NCBI GenBank assembly: GCA_026627385.1
Contig: JAPNUR010000003.1
Coordinates: 124,001 to 188,000 of the forward strand
Direction: 5' to 3'
DNA length: 64,000 nucleotides
Origin: Bacillota bacterium
Lineage (GTDB): Bacteria > Bacillota > Sulfobacillia > Sulfobacillales > Sulfobacillaceae
The notes below the pieces were generated by a model. That model searched no databases, was not told where the DNA came from, and was given only the letters and a program-made list of their open reading frames with translations. Of the stretch, positions 42,766 to 51,860 are shown piece after piece (the stretch's first letter is position 1; every line of letters starts with the position of its first letter). The translations under genes were made by a program, and so were the position numbers.

Positions 42766-43374
42766 GTGCGATGGCCGTTTGGCAGAGGGGATGATCGCCA
42801 CGCCGTATTGCTAAAAGAGTTGACTGAGTTTAGACGAGAGGTTCAAGAGCTGGGGACGGAGTTGAACACGGCGGTAGCCAAATTGCAACGCTTTCAGTTT
42901 AACGCGCAGCGCGATACCCAGGAGGCCATGCGGCAACTGGGTGAGCAGGTTTCGGAATTGAGCACCAAAATGGCCGAGTTACGGCAGGATAGCCGCTACC
43001 CGGTCGAACACTTGCGCGTACGGCTTTTAGACATGCTCGACCAACTCGACATCGTTTGCCAAGGTCGCGAGGCTGGCATGGACGAGAGTTGGCGGCAATT
43101 GATTGAAGAGTGGCAACGTCTTCTTTTGAATGCACTCGACGGCGTCGGTTTATCAGAAGTTGAGGTGTTGGGTCGTCGCTTTGACCCAAAAACAGCGGAG
43201 GCCATCGGGGTGGTCGACCGGGAGTCATCATGGGCGGCTCAATTTCCCCACCCTGAGCCGTATCTTGTGGTACGGGTTGTGCGTCGCGGCTTTCTCGACG
43301 CGGCGGGTGGCGTGTACCGTAAGGCCCGCGTGGTGACCCTCGAGGCCAACGCGCAGGAAATTCCCGCCCCCTAA
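42766..43374 (+). CDS. GrpE-like nucleotide exchange factor
   Basis: A 202-residue protein with a long N-terminal coiled coil (about 12-75: LLKELTEFRREVQELGTELN and following) and a small C-terminal beta domain with VEVLGRRFDPKTAEAIGVVD and PYLVVRVVRRGFLDAAGGVY, the GrpE pattern. GTG start after GAGGGGG. It precedes a DnaK-like gene by 45 bp. Sequence is divergent from housekeeping GrpE, and no HrcA regulator gene or CIRCE-like repeat was found upstream, so it probably serves a second, specialised Hsp70 set. Confidence 0.8.
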   Translation: MRWPFGRGDDRHAVLLKELTEFRREVQELGTELNTAVAKLQRFQFNAQRDTQEAMRQLGEQVSELSTKMAELRQDSRYPVEHLRVRLLDMLDQLDIVCQGREAGMDESWRQLIEEWQRLLLNALDGVGLSEVEVLGRRFDPKTAEAIGVVDRESSWAAQFPHPEPYLVVRVVRRGFLDAAGGVYRKARVVTLEANAQEIPAP

Positions 43375-43419
43375 GCGGGTGAATCAAGTCAAAATTAAAA
43401 GATCAGGAATGGTGCATCA

Positions 43420-45243
43420 GTGAAAGACGGTATGTCGCCGCCGATTGTTGGCATTGATCTCGGAACTACCAACTCAGTCATTGCGATTATCCGTGGAGGC
43501 CATCCTGAAGTGGTGCCCGACGCGAACGACGAGGTTATTGTGCCGTCCGTGGTGCTCGTCGATTTAGACGGTAAGATTGTGGTGGGACGCGATGCGCGGG
43601 CAGCCTTAGTGGCTATGCCGGATCGCACCATAGCGGCGGTCAAGCGTAAGATGGGACTTCCTGATACGGTGCAGTTAGGGGGACAGAGTTGGCGTCCAGA
43701 AGAGATTTCTGCCATGATCTTGCGCAAACTTCGAACCCACGTGGAGCTACTCTTCCCCGATCAAGAGATTGAGGCCGTCATCACCGTCCCTGCTTACTTT
43801 AACGAGGCGCAAAGACGGGCTACCAAAGAGGCCGGAGAACTGGCAGGATTTCGCGTGGAACGCATTATCAATGAGCCTACGGCGGCTGCCCTGGCTTACG
43901 GGTTTTACAATTTGCGGGGGGAACGGTATCTTTTGGTGTATGACCTTGGCGGGGGAACCTTTGACGTGTCCGTCATTCGCATGAGTGACGGTGCGCTAGA
44001 GGTTTTAGCGTCAACCGGAGATCGGGCTCTGGGCGGCGAAGACTTTGATTGGCGGTTGGTTGATGCGCTGGCGGAGCGAATCATGGCCCAGGCGGGTGTT
44101 GACCCGCGTGAGGACTTGGCGGCCCGCGCGACGCTCAAAGAGGTCGCGGAGCAGATGAAATGGCAATTGTCCGATAAGACCACGGCAGAAGCGTCAGTGC
44201 CCGTGTTGATGATGCACAACGGGCGTCCCGTGCGTCTTGACGCGCATGTCACCCGTAAGCAGTTTGAAGCGATGATTTCACCGTGGCTGGAACGCACCAT
44301 GCAGCTCGTGGATGAGGTCGTGCAAGAAGCGCACCTGAGTGCCGACCAGATTCACGATTTACTGCTGGTAGGAGGGTCGACCAGGATCCCCTGGGTCCGG
44401 GATCATTTGACCAACCGCTTTGGCAAAGCACCGCTTAACACCGTCGATCCGGATTTGGCGGTGGCGTTGGGCGCGGCCGTCCAGGCAGGGCTGAAGTCGG
44501 GACAAATTCCGGAATCCACGATGGTGGCGACCGACGTGGCGCCGTTTTCGATGGGCATTGCGGTGGCTGAGCGCGATTGGCTGGGTCGGCCCATCCCAGG
44601 GTTTTATCATCCTATCATTTCGAAAAATACGACGATTCCCGTGGCGCGGACAGATCGGTTTTATACGGTAGTCGACAATCAGACCGAAATAGAGGTGGAG
44701 GTCTATCAAGGCGAGCATCCGCGCGTCTCACAGAATTTTTCCCTGGGATCATTTTTGGTGAAAGGATTGCCGCCCAAGCCGGCGGGGGTAGAAGCGATTG
44801 ACGTCACCTTTCGGTATAACTTAAACGGCATGCTAGAGGTTAAGGCGCGGTCTGTGAGCACGGGTGAAGAAATGGGGATGGTGGTTCAAGATGCCTTGGA
44901 CCGGGCGTCTCCCGAGGCGCTCGAGAAGAGCCGTCAACAGATTGAAGCCTTAGCCACGACGCTAGTAGACCAGGACGACGAGGTCGATGAGGACGCGGTG
45001 ATCGATCAGGAGGACGATGCCCAAATCGTCGATGATGGGGCCGCGAGCCAGGGATGGGATGCGTTAGTGCGAGAAAAGGCGCGACTCGTTCGCGAACTCG
45101 CTCAGATTCAAGGACACAAGCTGGTAGCCAGCGCGCGCCAATGGATTGCGCAGCTTGAGGAAGCCGAAGCCAGCGGCGAGAGCGAGCGTTTGGAAGCCGT
45201 GTTGAATGAGGCGACAGACTTTCTCATTGATTGCCAATTGTAG
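43420..45243 (+). CDS. DnaK-like Hsp70 chaperone
   Basis: A 607-residue Hsp70. The ATPase domain is complete ([71 protein letters not shown]). The substrate-binding part is recognisable ([33 protein letters not shown]). The C-terminal lid is unusual: an acidic linker at about 516-540 rich in Asp and Glu leads to a helical end (LIDCQL) without the normal DnaK tail. The start may be GTG 43420 or ATG 43432. It is sandwiched between GrpE-like and J-domain genes. Confidence 0.92.
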   Translation: MKDGMSPPIVGIDLGTTNSVIAIIRGGHPEVVPDANDEVIVPSVVLVDLDGKIVVGRDARAALVAMPDRTIAAVKRKMGLPDTVQLGGQSWRPEEISAMILRKLRTHVELLFPDQEIEAVITVPAYFNEAQRRATKEAGELAGFRVERIINEPTAAALAYGFYNLRGERYLLVYDLGGGTFDVSVIRMSDGALEVLASTGDRALGGEDFDWRLVDALAERIMAQAGVDPREDLAARATLKEVAEQMKWQLSDKTTAEASVPVLMMHNGRPVRLDAHVTRKQFEAMISPWLERTMQLVDEVVQEAHLSADQIHDLLLVGGSTRIPWVRDHLTNRFGKAPLNTVDPDLAVALGAAVQAGLKSGQIPESTMVATDVAPFSMGIAVAERDWLGRPIPGFYHPIISKNTTIPVARTDRFYTVVDNQTEIEVEVYQGEHPRVSQNFSLGSFLVKGLPPKPAGVEAIDVTFRYNLNGMLEVKARSVSTGEEMGMVVQDALDRASPEALEKSRQQIEALATTLVDQDDEVDEDAVIDQEDDAQIVDDGAASQGWDALVREKARLVRELAQIQGHKLVASARQWIAQLEEAEASGESERLEAVLNEATDFLIDCQL

Positions 45244-45254
45244 GAGAGCAGGCC

Positions 45255-46595
45255 ATGGCCGAGAAAAAAAAGAAGAAACCAAAATCTCACGGGCGGCCTA
45301 CTGGCGGTGCCAAAAACACTCCGTCGCAGCCCGATTGGTTCGAGGTCCTCGGTGTTGACCGCGGGGCGGATGATGCGGAAATCCATGCCCAATACTTAAG
45401 GCGGTTGCGGGAGCATCCCCCGGAGCGGGATCCGGAGCAATTTCAGGTCATTCGCCGGGCGTACGAGGTGTTGTCGAGTCCGACGACCAGGCGTCGCTAC
45501 GCGATGGAGCTCAAGTATGGTACGACGGCGGAGCAAGCCATGGCTGATGCCGTCCGGTCCATCGATAGGGGACAAGTCCAAAAAGCTTATAGGTCGTTGC
45601 AGTTAGCGTTATCGTTTGATCCCGAGTCCGTGCGTGCGCGCCGATTGTTGGCCAAGGTGTATGCCCTTCAAGGAGACGATCGTCGATGCGAAGAAACGCT
45701 GACCGCGTTATGCGAGAATCTTTCGGATCCGGCCGAGGAAATTCGTGTGTGGGTTGAATGGGCCGCATGGACGGACACCCCTGACGAGAGTTTCGACCGC
45801 CTGATGGCCATCGAGAAACGCTATCCGCAACTCGGGCCCCGCCTCCTTGCCCCATATAAATACCAATGCTATCAGGCGATGGGGCAATTTCGGGAGGCTG
45901 AGCAGGTGTTTGTTCGCGCGGCCAGCATCCGCCGCAAAGTCACGGCGGACGATCTCGCCTTTTATCGCAGTTGGTTAGAAACCGCGATAGGGAGTGAGGA
46001 TTGGGTTCAGGTGCATACACTCCGCGAGCGCCTGCGAAAGCATCGAGCACGGGGCACTGCGATGACGGACGAGGAAATGACTGATGAAGCCCAGCATTGG
46101 CTTCAAGAAGCTGATCGCTACCGCAAGACCCACCAATATCGGGCCGCATTAGCCTGGGTTGACGGGGCGCGAATCATCGATGCCAGCCTTTCCGAGGGAA
46201 GAAAGCAGGCGCTGGAGCTACTGCCACGAGCCCAGCTAGAAGACGAGTTAGAGCGCATTCAACGAGATTTGCGGGTGCCGGGGCCGTTGACGGCGGTGGC
46301 TTGGCAGGAATGGGCGCGGCTGACGGGTCAATCCGTGCCCGCGGACATCCTAGCGCACGTTGACGAACGCCCGGTCTACTGGTACTGGTCGGATACTGAT
46401 CAATTGATGGCCTATCTGCAAGAACGGTATCCTCGCCTATGGGCTTCTTCGGGGAAACGTTGGCAACACCAGTTGACGCGTGCCATACCGCTTCCACGGC
46501 CAGGCAAGCGAGCCCGCGGCCGCAATGAGGCCAAAACGAATGAGGATTCCCTGGAACAAATTCTCATGGATCTGGCAAATCCGGACAAGCCCTAA
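45255..46595 (+). CDS. J-domain-like protein with TPR region and HPP in place of HPD
   Basis: A 446-residue protein. After a Lys-rich leader, residues about 28-85 form a J domain (DWFEVLGVDRGADDAEIHAQ, QFQVIRRAYEVLSSPTTRRR). The tripeptide that must be His-Pro-Asp to stimulate Hsp70 reads His54-Pro55-Pro56. The rest is helical with TPR-like repeats (AYRSLQLALSFDPESVRARR, RAALAWVDGARIIDASLSEG). There is no DnaJ zinc or client domain. ATG 45255 with AGGAGA is chosen; the preceding DnaK-like gene ends 11 bp earlier. Probably a dedicated co-chaperone or scaffold for that Hsp70. Confidence 0.85.
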   Translation: MAEKKKKKPKSHGRPTGGAKNTPSQPDWFEVLGVDRGADDAEIHAQYLRRLREHPPERDPEQFQVIRRAYEVLSSPTTRRRYAMELKYGTTAEQAMADAVRSIDRGQVQKAYRSLQLALSFDPESVRARRLLAKVYALQGDDRRCEETLTALCENLSDPAEEIRVWVEWAAWTDTPDESFDRLMAIEKRYPQLGPRLLAPYKYQCYQAMGQFREAEQVFVRAASIRRKVTADDLAFYRSWLETAIGSEDWVQVHTLRERLRKHRARGTAMTDEEMTDEAQHWLQEADRYRKTHQYRAALAWVDGARIIDASLSEGRKQALELLPRAQLEDELERIQRDLRVPGPLTAVAWQEWARLTGQSVPADILAHVDERPVYWYWSDTDQLMAYLQERYPRLWASSGKRWQHQLTRAIPLPRPGKRARGRNEAKTNEDSLEQILMDLANPDKP

Positions 46596-46650
46596 CGGAA
46601 AGATTGAGCGGCAAGGGTAGAGCAACGCGCAGGATGGTGAGGGAGACAAC

Positions 46651-48237
46651 TTGGCAAAAAGCATGCGATATAGACCCGTGACCCGATGGTTCGCGCGAGT
46701 GCTGGCGGGGCTCCTGGTGTGTCTTGGGGTCGGCGGGTGGCAGGGGACAGTGCTGACCTCACGCCATGTGCACCGGACGGAGCGCATGACCGCGACCAAG
46801 ATCCGCCGTCATCCGTTAGTCACGGTGAGGACGGCCGGGGGAGCCACGTTGATAGCCCGCCTTCAGACCTCTACGGTGAAAGCGGGGATGGCTAACAGAC
46901 TTGTCCTTGACGACGTCTGCCCTGCGGGGACCACCTGCACGGGGTCTACCGTTGTATCTATCGCGGATTACGGTTCGCCCGCTCGACTTGCCTATCAACA
47001 GTACTTGGGAAACCCGATGGGGCCAACGCTGACCATGACGGCTGGACAAACGCGCGTCGTCTCCTTGTCGGTAGAGACGGTGGCCGGCTTGTACCACGTG
47101 CTTGTGAGCGGCACCGGGTTCGCCGCCAGTCTGACCTATCGCGTGGTGCCCAATCGCGTCAGCGGATTTCTGGCGACGGTATCCCCATCGCCATTTCTGG
47201 TCGGCGGGGACGCCGCCGAGGTGACGGTCTCAGCGGTCGACGCCTACGGAAATCCGGTTCCCGGCACTTCACTGCCGGTTCATGTGGCCATGCGGGGCCA
47301 GGGGCTTCACCTCAGGGTTCTGGCGACGCGGATTAACGGCAAGGGGGTCGTCGCCGTGCTGACGGCGGGACGTGTGCCTAAGGCAGCCACGGTCCTGGTG
47401 ACGAGTCCACAGTTTCCGCGTCAAGAGATGGCCTTGCCGGTTCACGTGATATCGTCGCCGGCGGACCTCGTGGCGGGGAAAGGTGCCTGGGTGAGTCTGG
47501 CCACGTGGGACGCGCTGGGGCCGTCGCTCATCTTCCAGCGACTAGCCGAGGAAGGGGTCACCCACCTTTACCTGCAAACGACCGTCGGAAAAAGCTTTTT
47601 TGCCGCGCATATTTTAGATCAATTTCTGACGGCCGCCCACAACCGCGGCATCGCGGTGATAGCCTGGGATTACGCCCCGCTAACCGCCGTGGCTGCCGAC
47701 AGCCGCGCGGCCGCGGCAGCGTTGCACTTTCAGACACCGCTGGGGGCCCAAGTGGATGGCTTAGCCGGAGATTTCGAACAGAACCTGTCGCCCTCAGCCG
47801 TGGCGCAATTTTCGCGTGCTGTGCGCGCGGCGGCCGGAGCCGAGCGGGCGTATGTGGCGGTGATTTATGCGCCACAATTTGGATTTCCGACGCCCCTTCC
47901 GACGTTAGCGCAGTTCGTTAACGTCATTGCCCCCATGGATTATTGGCTGGGATCGCCGCACGTTCTCAGTGCGGCCGATGTGTCCCGGTTTGTGTTGACC
48001 TCTATCCGCCTTATCCGCCAAAGTCTCGGTGCTCATCAGCTCCCGATTGAAATCATCGGCCAAACCCAAGATCTCCTGGACAACTCGGGCTTTGGTCGGT
48101 ACAACCCCCCGGTGTACCAACTTCAGGCGGCGTATATGGCAGCTAGAGCGGGGGGAGCCATTGGGCTATCCTTTTACGATTTGCGCACCCAAACCCCTGC
48201 ACAGGTGCGGGCGATTGCGCGCTTACAATACCCCTAA
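46651..48237 (+). CDS. Exported protein with Ig-like region and glycosidase-like barrel
   Basis: A 528-residue protein with an N-terminal signal or anchor (about 12-35). The middle (about 175-270) resembles a bacterial Ig-like/invasin domain (VTVSAVDAYGNPVPGTSLPV). The C-terminal 240 residues look like a TIM barrel related to putative glycoside hydrolases: FQRLAEEGVTHLYLQTTVG, HNRGIAVIAWDYAPL, VDGLAGDFEQNLS, NVIAPMDYWLGS and GAIGLSFYDLRT, with acidic residues at strand ends. Start is TTG after GTGAGGGAG. It may act on surface polysaccharide. Its stop overlaps that of the convergent kinase gene by 4 bp. Confidence 0.6.
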   Translation: MAKSMRYRPVTRWFARVLAGLLVCLGVGGWQGTVLTSRHVHRTERMTATKIRRHPLVTVRTAGGATLIARLQTSTVKAGMANRLVLDDVCPAGTTCTGSTVVSIADYGSPARLAYQQYLGNPMGPTLTMTAGQTRVVSLSVETVAGLYHVLVSGTGFAASLTYRVVPNRVSGFLATVSPSPFLVGGDAAEVTVSAVDAYGNPVPGTSLPVHVAMRGQGLHLRVLATRINGKGVVAVLTAGRVPKAATVLVTSPQFPRQEMALPVHVISSPADLVAGKGAWVSLATWDALGPSLIFQRLAEEGVTHLYLQTTVGKSFFAAHILDQFLTAAHNRGIAVIAWDYAPLTAVAADSRAAAAALHFQTPLGAQVDGLAGDFEQNLSPSAVAQFSRAVRAAAGAERAYVAVIYAPQFGFPTPLPTLAQFVNVIAPMDYWLGSPHVLSAADVSRFVLTSIRLIRQSLGAHQLPIEIIGQTQDLLDNSGFGRYNPPVYQLQAAYMAARAGGAIGLSFYDLRTQTPAQVRAIARLQYP

Positions 48238-49613
48238 CCGGTGACGGCCGTGCGAAGGCGTTCCCACGCGTGACGCACGCGCTCCGCCATACTCGAATCT
48301 TGGGGCTCGTATGAACGGAAAGTCATGCGGGCCCGCTCGCGGTCCTGATGTCCGAGACCTCGGGCTAAATCGACGGCCCCGGCTAACGACGCGTCAGCGT
48401 GGGCGAGCGTGAGCAGCGGGCGGTTGAGTGCGTCAGCCACCACTTGGGCGAGCGGGGCAAAGTCCAGGAGTCCCGAACCCCCAATGAGCTCGCGGATGCT
48501 AAGGCTTTCTTGGTCAAGGCGCTGGGCGGCGTACCAAAAGCCGGCCAAAATAGCCATGATGAGTGAGCCGGCCAAGTCCCCGCGGCCATGCTGGGGTTTG
48601 AGATCGCGCCACTCTCCGTTGAGATCCCCGCGCCACCAGGGAAAGCGCTCACCGTACCAATAGGGGATAACAAAGGGCAATGTGCGGTGGGTGCGGATGC
48701 TGTGGATGCCTTCGGCCAGGAGGGTCGGCACGGAGGCTTGGGTGATCTGCGCCAGCCAGGCGAGGATATTGCCTACATTCGAAAACGCGGCGCCGACCAA
48801 GTAGCCGCGCTGCGGTCCCATGCCATAACAAAAAAGGTCAGGGCTGTCCAGTGGGGCGTCGGTAGCCACTCTGAGCGCCCCGCTCGTGCCAAGGGATATC
48901 AGTGCGCGCGTGCTGCCGGGCAAAATACCCAGGTGTAGATGGGCCAAAGCCGCATCGTGACCGCCAACCACAATGCGATAGCGGCCGGTACGCGCCGGGA
49001 CTTCGTAGGCCAGGTCCTCTAAAGGCGGGAGGTCCCCCGGCTGAAGACCAGCCATCGTGAGCATCTCCGGGTTCCATTGATAGTCGAGGCCCAAAAAGCC
49101 GCTGGCAGCGGCTGTGCTATAATCCTCCACCCAAGTGCCCGTAAGCGCCTGGATAATCCAGTCCTTGAGCGCTACGGGCCGCGCCTTGGCGGGCAAGCGC
49201 GGCCGGAGCCAGAGCCATTTAACCCACGGCGACATGGGGTGCAGTGGTACGCCCGTGGTGCGGCGAATTGTGCGAGCCACACCTTGTTGGGCAAGATCCC
49301 GGGCGATGGTCTCGGCCCGCGTGTCCATCCAAGTCAGGCTGTTGGTCAGCGGCGAGCCATTGGCGTCGACAGCAATGAGGCTATGCATGGCCGCCGAGAA
49401 GGCGACGTGGCTTAGGGGCCCCAGGCGCTGGGCTGCGTCAATGGTCGCCTGAACCGCGTCCATGATCCGCCCCACCGTCTGTTCGCTCAGAGGGGGATCG
49501 ACGCGAGGCGAAATGTCCAACGACCCCTCTTGCAGCAAAGCGCCGGAAGCGCGGTCCACGAGTTGCCATTTTAAATGGGTTGTACCAATGTCGAAACCGA
49601 GCGCCGTGGTCAT
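48234..49613 (-). CDS. gntK: Gluconokinase (FGGY carbohydrate kinase)
   Basis: A 459-residue FGGY kinase. The ATP-binding start ALGFDIGTTHLKWQLVD, the sugar-side motif TGVPLHPMSPWVKWLWLRP, the catalytic Asp region VVGGHDAALAHLHLG and ISLGTSGALRV match gluconokinases of the GntK/FGGY type. It phosphorylates gluconate to 6-phosphogluconate. No transporter neighbour; the KDPG aldolase 6 kb away could lie in the same pathway. It is transcribed divergently from ruvC. Confidence 0.88.
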   Translation of the reverse strand: MTTALGFDIGTTHLKWQLVDRASGALLQEGSLDISPRVDPPLSEQTVGRIMDAVQATIDAAQRLGPLSHVAFSAAMHSLIAVDANGSPLTNSLTWMDTRAETIARDLAQQGVARTIRRTTGVPLHPMSPWVKWLWLRPRLPAKARPVALKDWIIQALTGTWVEDYSTAAASGFLGLDYQWNPEMLTMAGLQPGDLPPLEDLAYEVPARTGRYRIVVGGHDAALAHLHLGILPGSTRALISLGTSGALRVATDAPLDSPDLFCYGMGPQRGYLVGAAFSNVGNILAWLAQITQASVPTLLAEGIHSIRTHRTLPFVIPYWYGERFPWWRGDLNGEWRDLKPQHGRGDLAGSLIMAILAGFWYAAQRLDQESLSIRELIGGSGLLDFAPLAQVVADALNRPLLTLAHADASLAGAVDLARGLGHQDRERARMTFRSYEPQDSSMAERVRHAWERLRTAVTG

Positions 49614-49704
49614 GCCTCTAGTGTGGCAGAAAGGGCAAGCGCTTTAAAGAGCTTTATAGGAAAATGGTGCGTTGGTGTCGTATAAGTTCTACAGGGGGGA
49701 CGCT

Positions 49705-50223
49705 ATGCGGGTATTAGGGATCGATCCGGGCACAGCACGCTTGGGGTGGGGTGTGGTGGAGCACAATCGCGGCGAATCGTCGTTGGTGGATTTTGGCGCG
49801 TTATACACCCCAGCGGGGATGTCTGAACCAGAACGGCTAGCGCTGTTGTATGATGAACTAATGCAGATTCGGGAGACCTTTCGGCCAGATGCCGCCGCCG
49901 TCGAAAAATTGTACTTTGGGCAAAATAGCCGGACCGCGATGCTTGTTGGCCAAGCACGCGGGATTGTGATGTTAGCCCTGGCGAAAGGGCGATTGCCATA
50001 CGTGGAAATGTCGCCAGCCGAGGTGAAAAAGGCGGTCGTCGGTTATGGGCGCGCGGACAAGCGACAAGTGCAACTGATGGTGCAGCGGTTGTTACGCATG
50101 GATGAATATCCCAAACCCGATGACGCGGCGGATGCCTTAGCCATTGCCATTTGTGGGGCGGAGTTTCTTCGCTTTCAACGCGTCCAGGAATCAGCCAGAA
50201 TCCCCTTGGGTGATCGCTCATGA
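49705..50223 (+). CDS. ruvC: Holliday junction resolvase RuvC
   Basis: A 172-residue RNase H-fold nuclease. Acidic catalytic residues are visible in VLGIDPGTARLGWGVV, AAAVEKLYFGQNSRTA and KPDDAADALAIAIC. ATG 49705 with AGGGGGGA is chosen; an upstream in-frame start has no site. First gene of ruvCAB, with its stop overlapping ruvA by 4 bp. Confidence 0.96.
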   Translation: MRVLGIDPGTARLGWGVVEHNRGESSLVDFGALYTPAGMSEPERLALLYDELMQIRETFRPDAAAVEKLYFGQNSRTAMLVGQARGIVMLALAKGRLPYVEMSPAEVKKAVVGYGRADKRQVQLMVQRLLRMDEYPKPDDAADALAIAICGAEFLRFQRVQESARIPLGDRS

Positions 50224-50822
50224 TCGTCGGCATTGAAGGGATTGTGCATGCCAAATCCCCGGGCTATGTTGTCCTGCGCACGGCGGGTGGCCTGGCATAC
50301 GGGGTGGAGGTGCCAGAAGAGACCGAGCGGATGCTACCCGCGGAAGGCGGCCCGGTGCATCTGTATACCCACCTGGTGATTCGCGAAGATCAATGGCGTC
50401 TGATTGGGTTTGCCACCGAGCACGAACGGTCGGTGTTCTTAGATCTCATCGCGGTCAATGGCGTGGGGATTAAAGGCGCGTTATCGGTCATGAGTGCCTT
50501 AGGGGTGGCGGCCCTGGAGCGCGCGGTCGAAGCCGGAAACTGGAAAGCGCTAACCGAGGCACCGGGAATTGGTGCGAAAATCGCGCAACGGATTCAGCTG
50601 GAATTAAAGACGCGGTGGGCCCGCCATCGACCGGGTGGGCACGGCCATCTCGAAGAGGAATCGCCGCTCGTGCGGCAAGAGGACGATGTGGTGCTGGCGC
50701 TGCAAGCGCTCGGATATCAAGGGCGCGAAGTGGAGGCGGTGTTGGCGCAACTACCCCAAGGGACGCCGGAAGAACGCTTGCGCCAAGCCCTTCGGGCTTT
50801 AGACCGAGGGAGGTCACGCTAA
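50220..50822 (+). CDS. ruvA: Holliday junction branch migration protein RuvA
   Basis: A 200-residue protein with the OB-fold start (MIVGIEGIVHAKSPGYVVLR), helix-hairpin-helix region (LIAVNGVGIKGALSVMS, LTEAPGIGAKIAQRIQLELK) and a flexible linker to the C-terminal RuvB-binding domain (EEDDVVLALQALGYQGRE-like). It clamps the junction for RuvB. Confidence 0.96.
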   Translation: MIVGIEGIVHAKSPGYVVLRTAGGLAYGVEVPEETERMLPAEGGPVHLYTHLVIREDQWRLIGFATEHERSVFLDLIAVNGVGIKGALSVMSALGVAALERAVEAGNWKALTEAPGIGAKIAQRIQLELKTRWARHRPGGHGHLEEESPLVRQEDDVVLALQALGYQGREVEAVLAQLPQGTPEERLRQALRALDRGRSR

Positions 50823-51845
50823 ATGGATGAACATCGACTGTTAAGTCAAAGCGCGTCGCCGCAGGATGGCGAACCGTCGCTGAGGCCCCAGTGGCTCCGC
50901 GAGTATATTGGGCAACAGGCGATCAAAGATCGACTCGGCCTCTTCATTGCGGCCTCCATGCAACGCAAAGAAGCGTTGGATCATGTGCTCTTGTACGGGC
51001 CGCCGGGTCTTGGGAAGACGACGCTAGCCCACATTATTGCCAACGAGATGGGGGTAAACATTCGCCTGACATCTGGGCCAGCCATTGAGAGGGCCGGCGA
51101 TTTGGCGTCGGTGCTGACCAATTTAGAAAGTGGCGACGTGCTCTTTATTGACGAAATTCACCGATTGGCCCGGACGGTGGAAGAGGTGCTCTACCCAGCG
51201 ATGGAGGATTTTCATCTCGACATTATGTTAGGCAAAGGGCCTAGTGCCCGATCGGTGCGTTTGGAGCTGCCGCGCTTTACCCTGGTGGGGGCCACAACCC
51301 GGGCCGGCATGCTGACGGCGCCGCTACGCGATCGCTTTGGGGTGATTATCCATCTGGATTTTTACAATGTGGCGGATTTGACGCACATTGTTTTGCGTTC
51401 GGCCGCGCGACTGGGGGTCCCGGTGGACGAAGAGGCCGCCCAGGAAATTGCGCAACGAAGCCGCGGCACACCCCGCATTGCCAATCGCCTTTTGCGTCGG
51501 CTGCGCGACTACGCCGAGGTCAAGGGCCAAGGGGCGTTGACGCGATCGCTCGCGGAAGAGGGGCTGAAATTTTTGGAAGTGGATCCCTATGGACTGGATA
51601 CCGTCGATCATCGATTGTTGGAAGCCCTGTACTATCGTTACCAAGGCGGTCCGGTGGGCTTGGAGACGCTGGCCGCGGCCATTGGCGAGGAAAGCGGCAC
51701 CATTGAAGACGTATACGAACCCTATTTGTTGCAGCAGGGCTACATTCAACGCACGCCTCGCGGACGCACCCTAACGCGCATGGCGTGCGAACGCATGGGA
51801 TGGCCCGTGCCGTCTCACCTCACCCAGCCCTTGCTGTTTGATTAA
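50823..51845 (+). CDS. ruvB: Holliday junction helicase RuvB
   Basis: A 340-residue AAA+ motor. Walker [12 protein letters not shown] (about 60), Walker [12 protein letters not shown], sensor region [20 protein letters not shown] and the C-terminal winged helix ([20 protein letters not shown]). It starts directly after ruvA. Confidence 0.97.
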   Translation: MDEHRLLSQSASPQDGEPSLRPQWLREYIGQQAIKDRLGLFIAASMQRKEALDHVLLYGPPGLGKTTLAHIIANEMGVNIRLTSGPAIERAGDLASVLTNLESGDVLFIDEIHRLARTVEEVLYPAMEDFHLDIMLGKGPSARSVRLELPRFTLVGATTRAGMLTAPLRDRFGVIIHLDFYNVADLTHIVLRSAARLGVPVDEEAAQEIAQRSRGTPRIANRLLRRLRDYAEVKGQGALTRSLAEEGLKFLEVDPYGLDTVDHRLLEALYYRYQGGPVGLETLAAAIGEESGTIEDVYEPYLLQQGYIQRTPRGRTLTRMACERMGWPVPSHLTQPLLFD

Positions 51846-51860
51846 GAAAGAGGGAACGCG

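Noticed and set aside
48649-49452. Plus-strand frames opposite the gluconokinase gene
   Set aside because: They are antisense shadows of a well-supported kinase frame with no ribosome sites.
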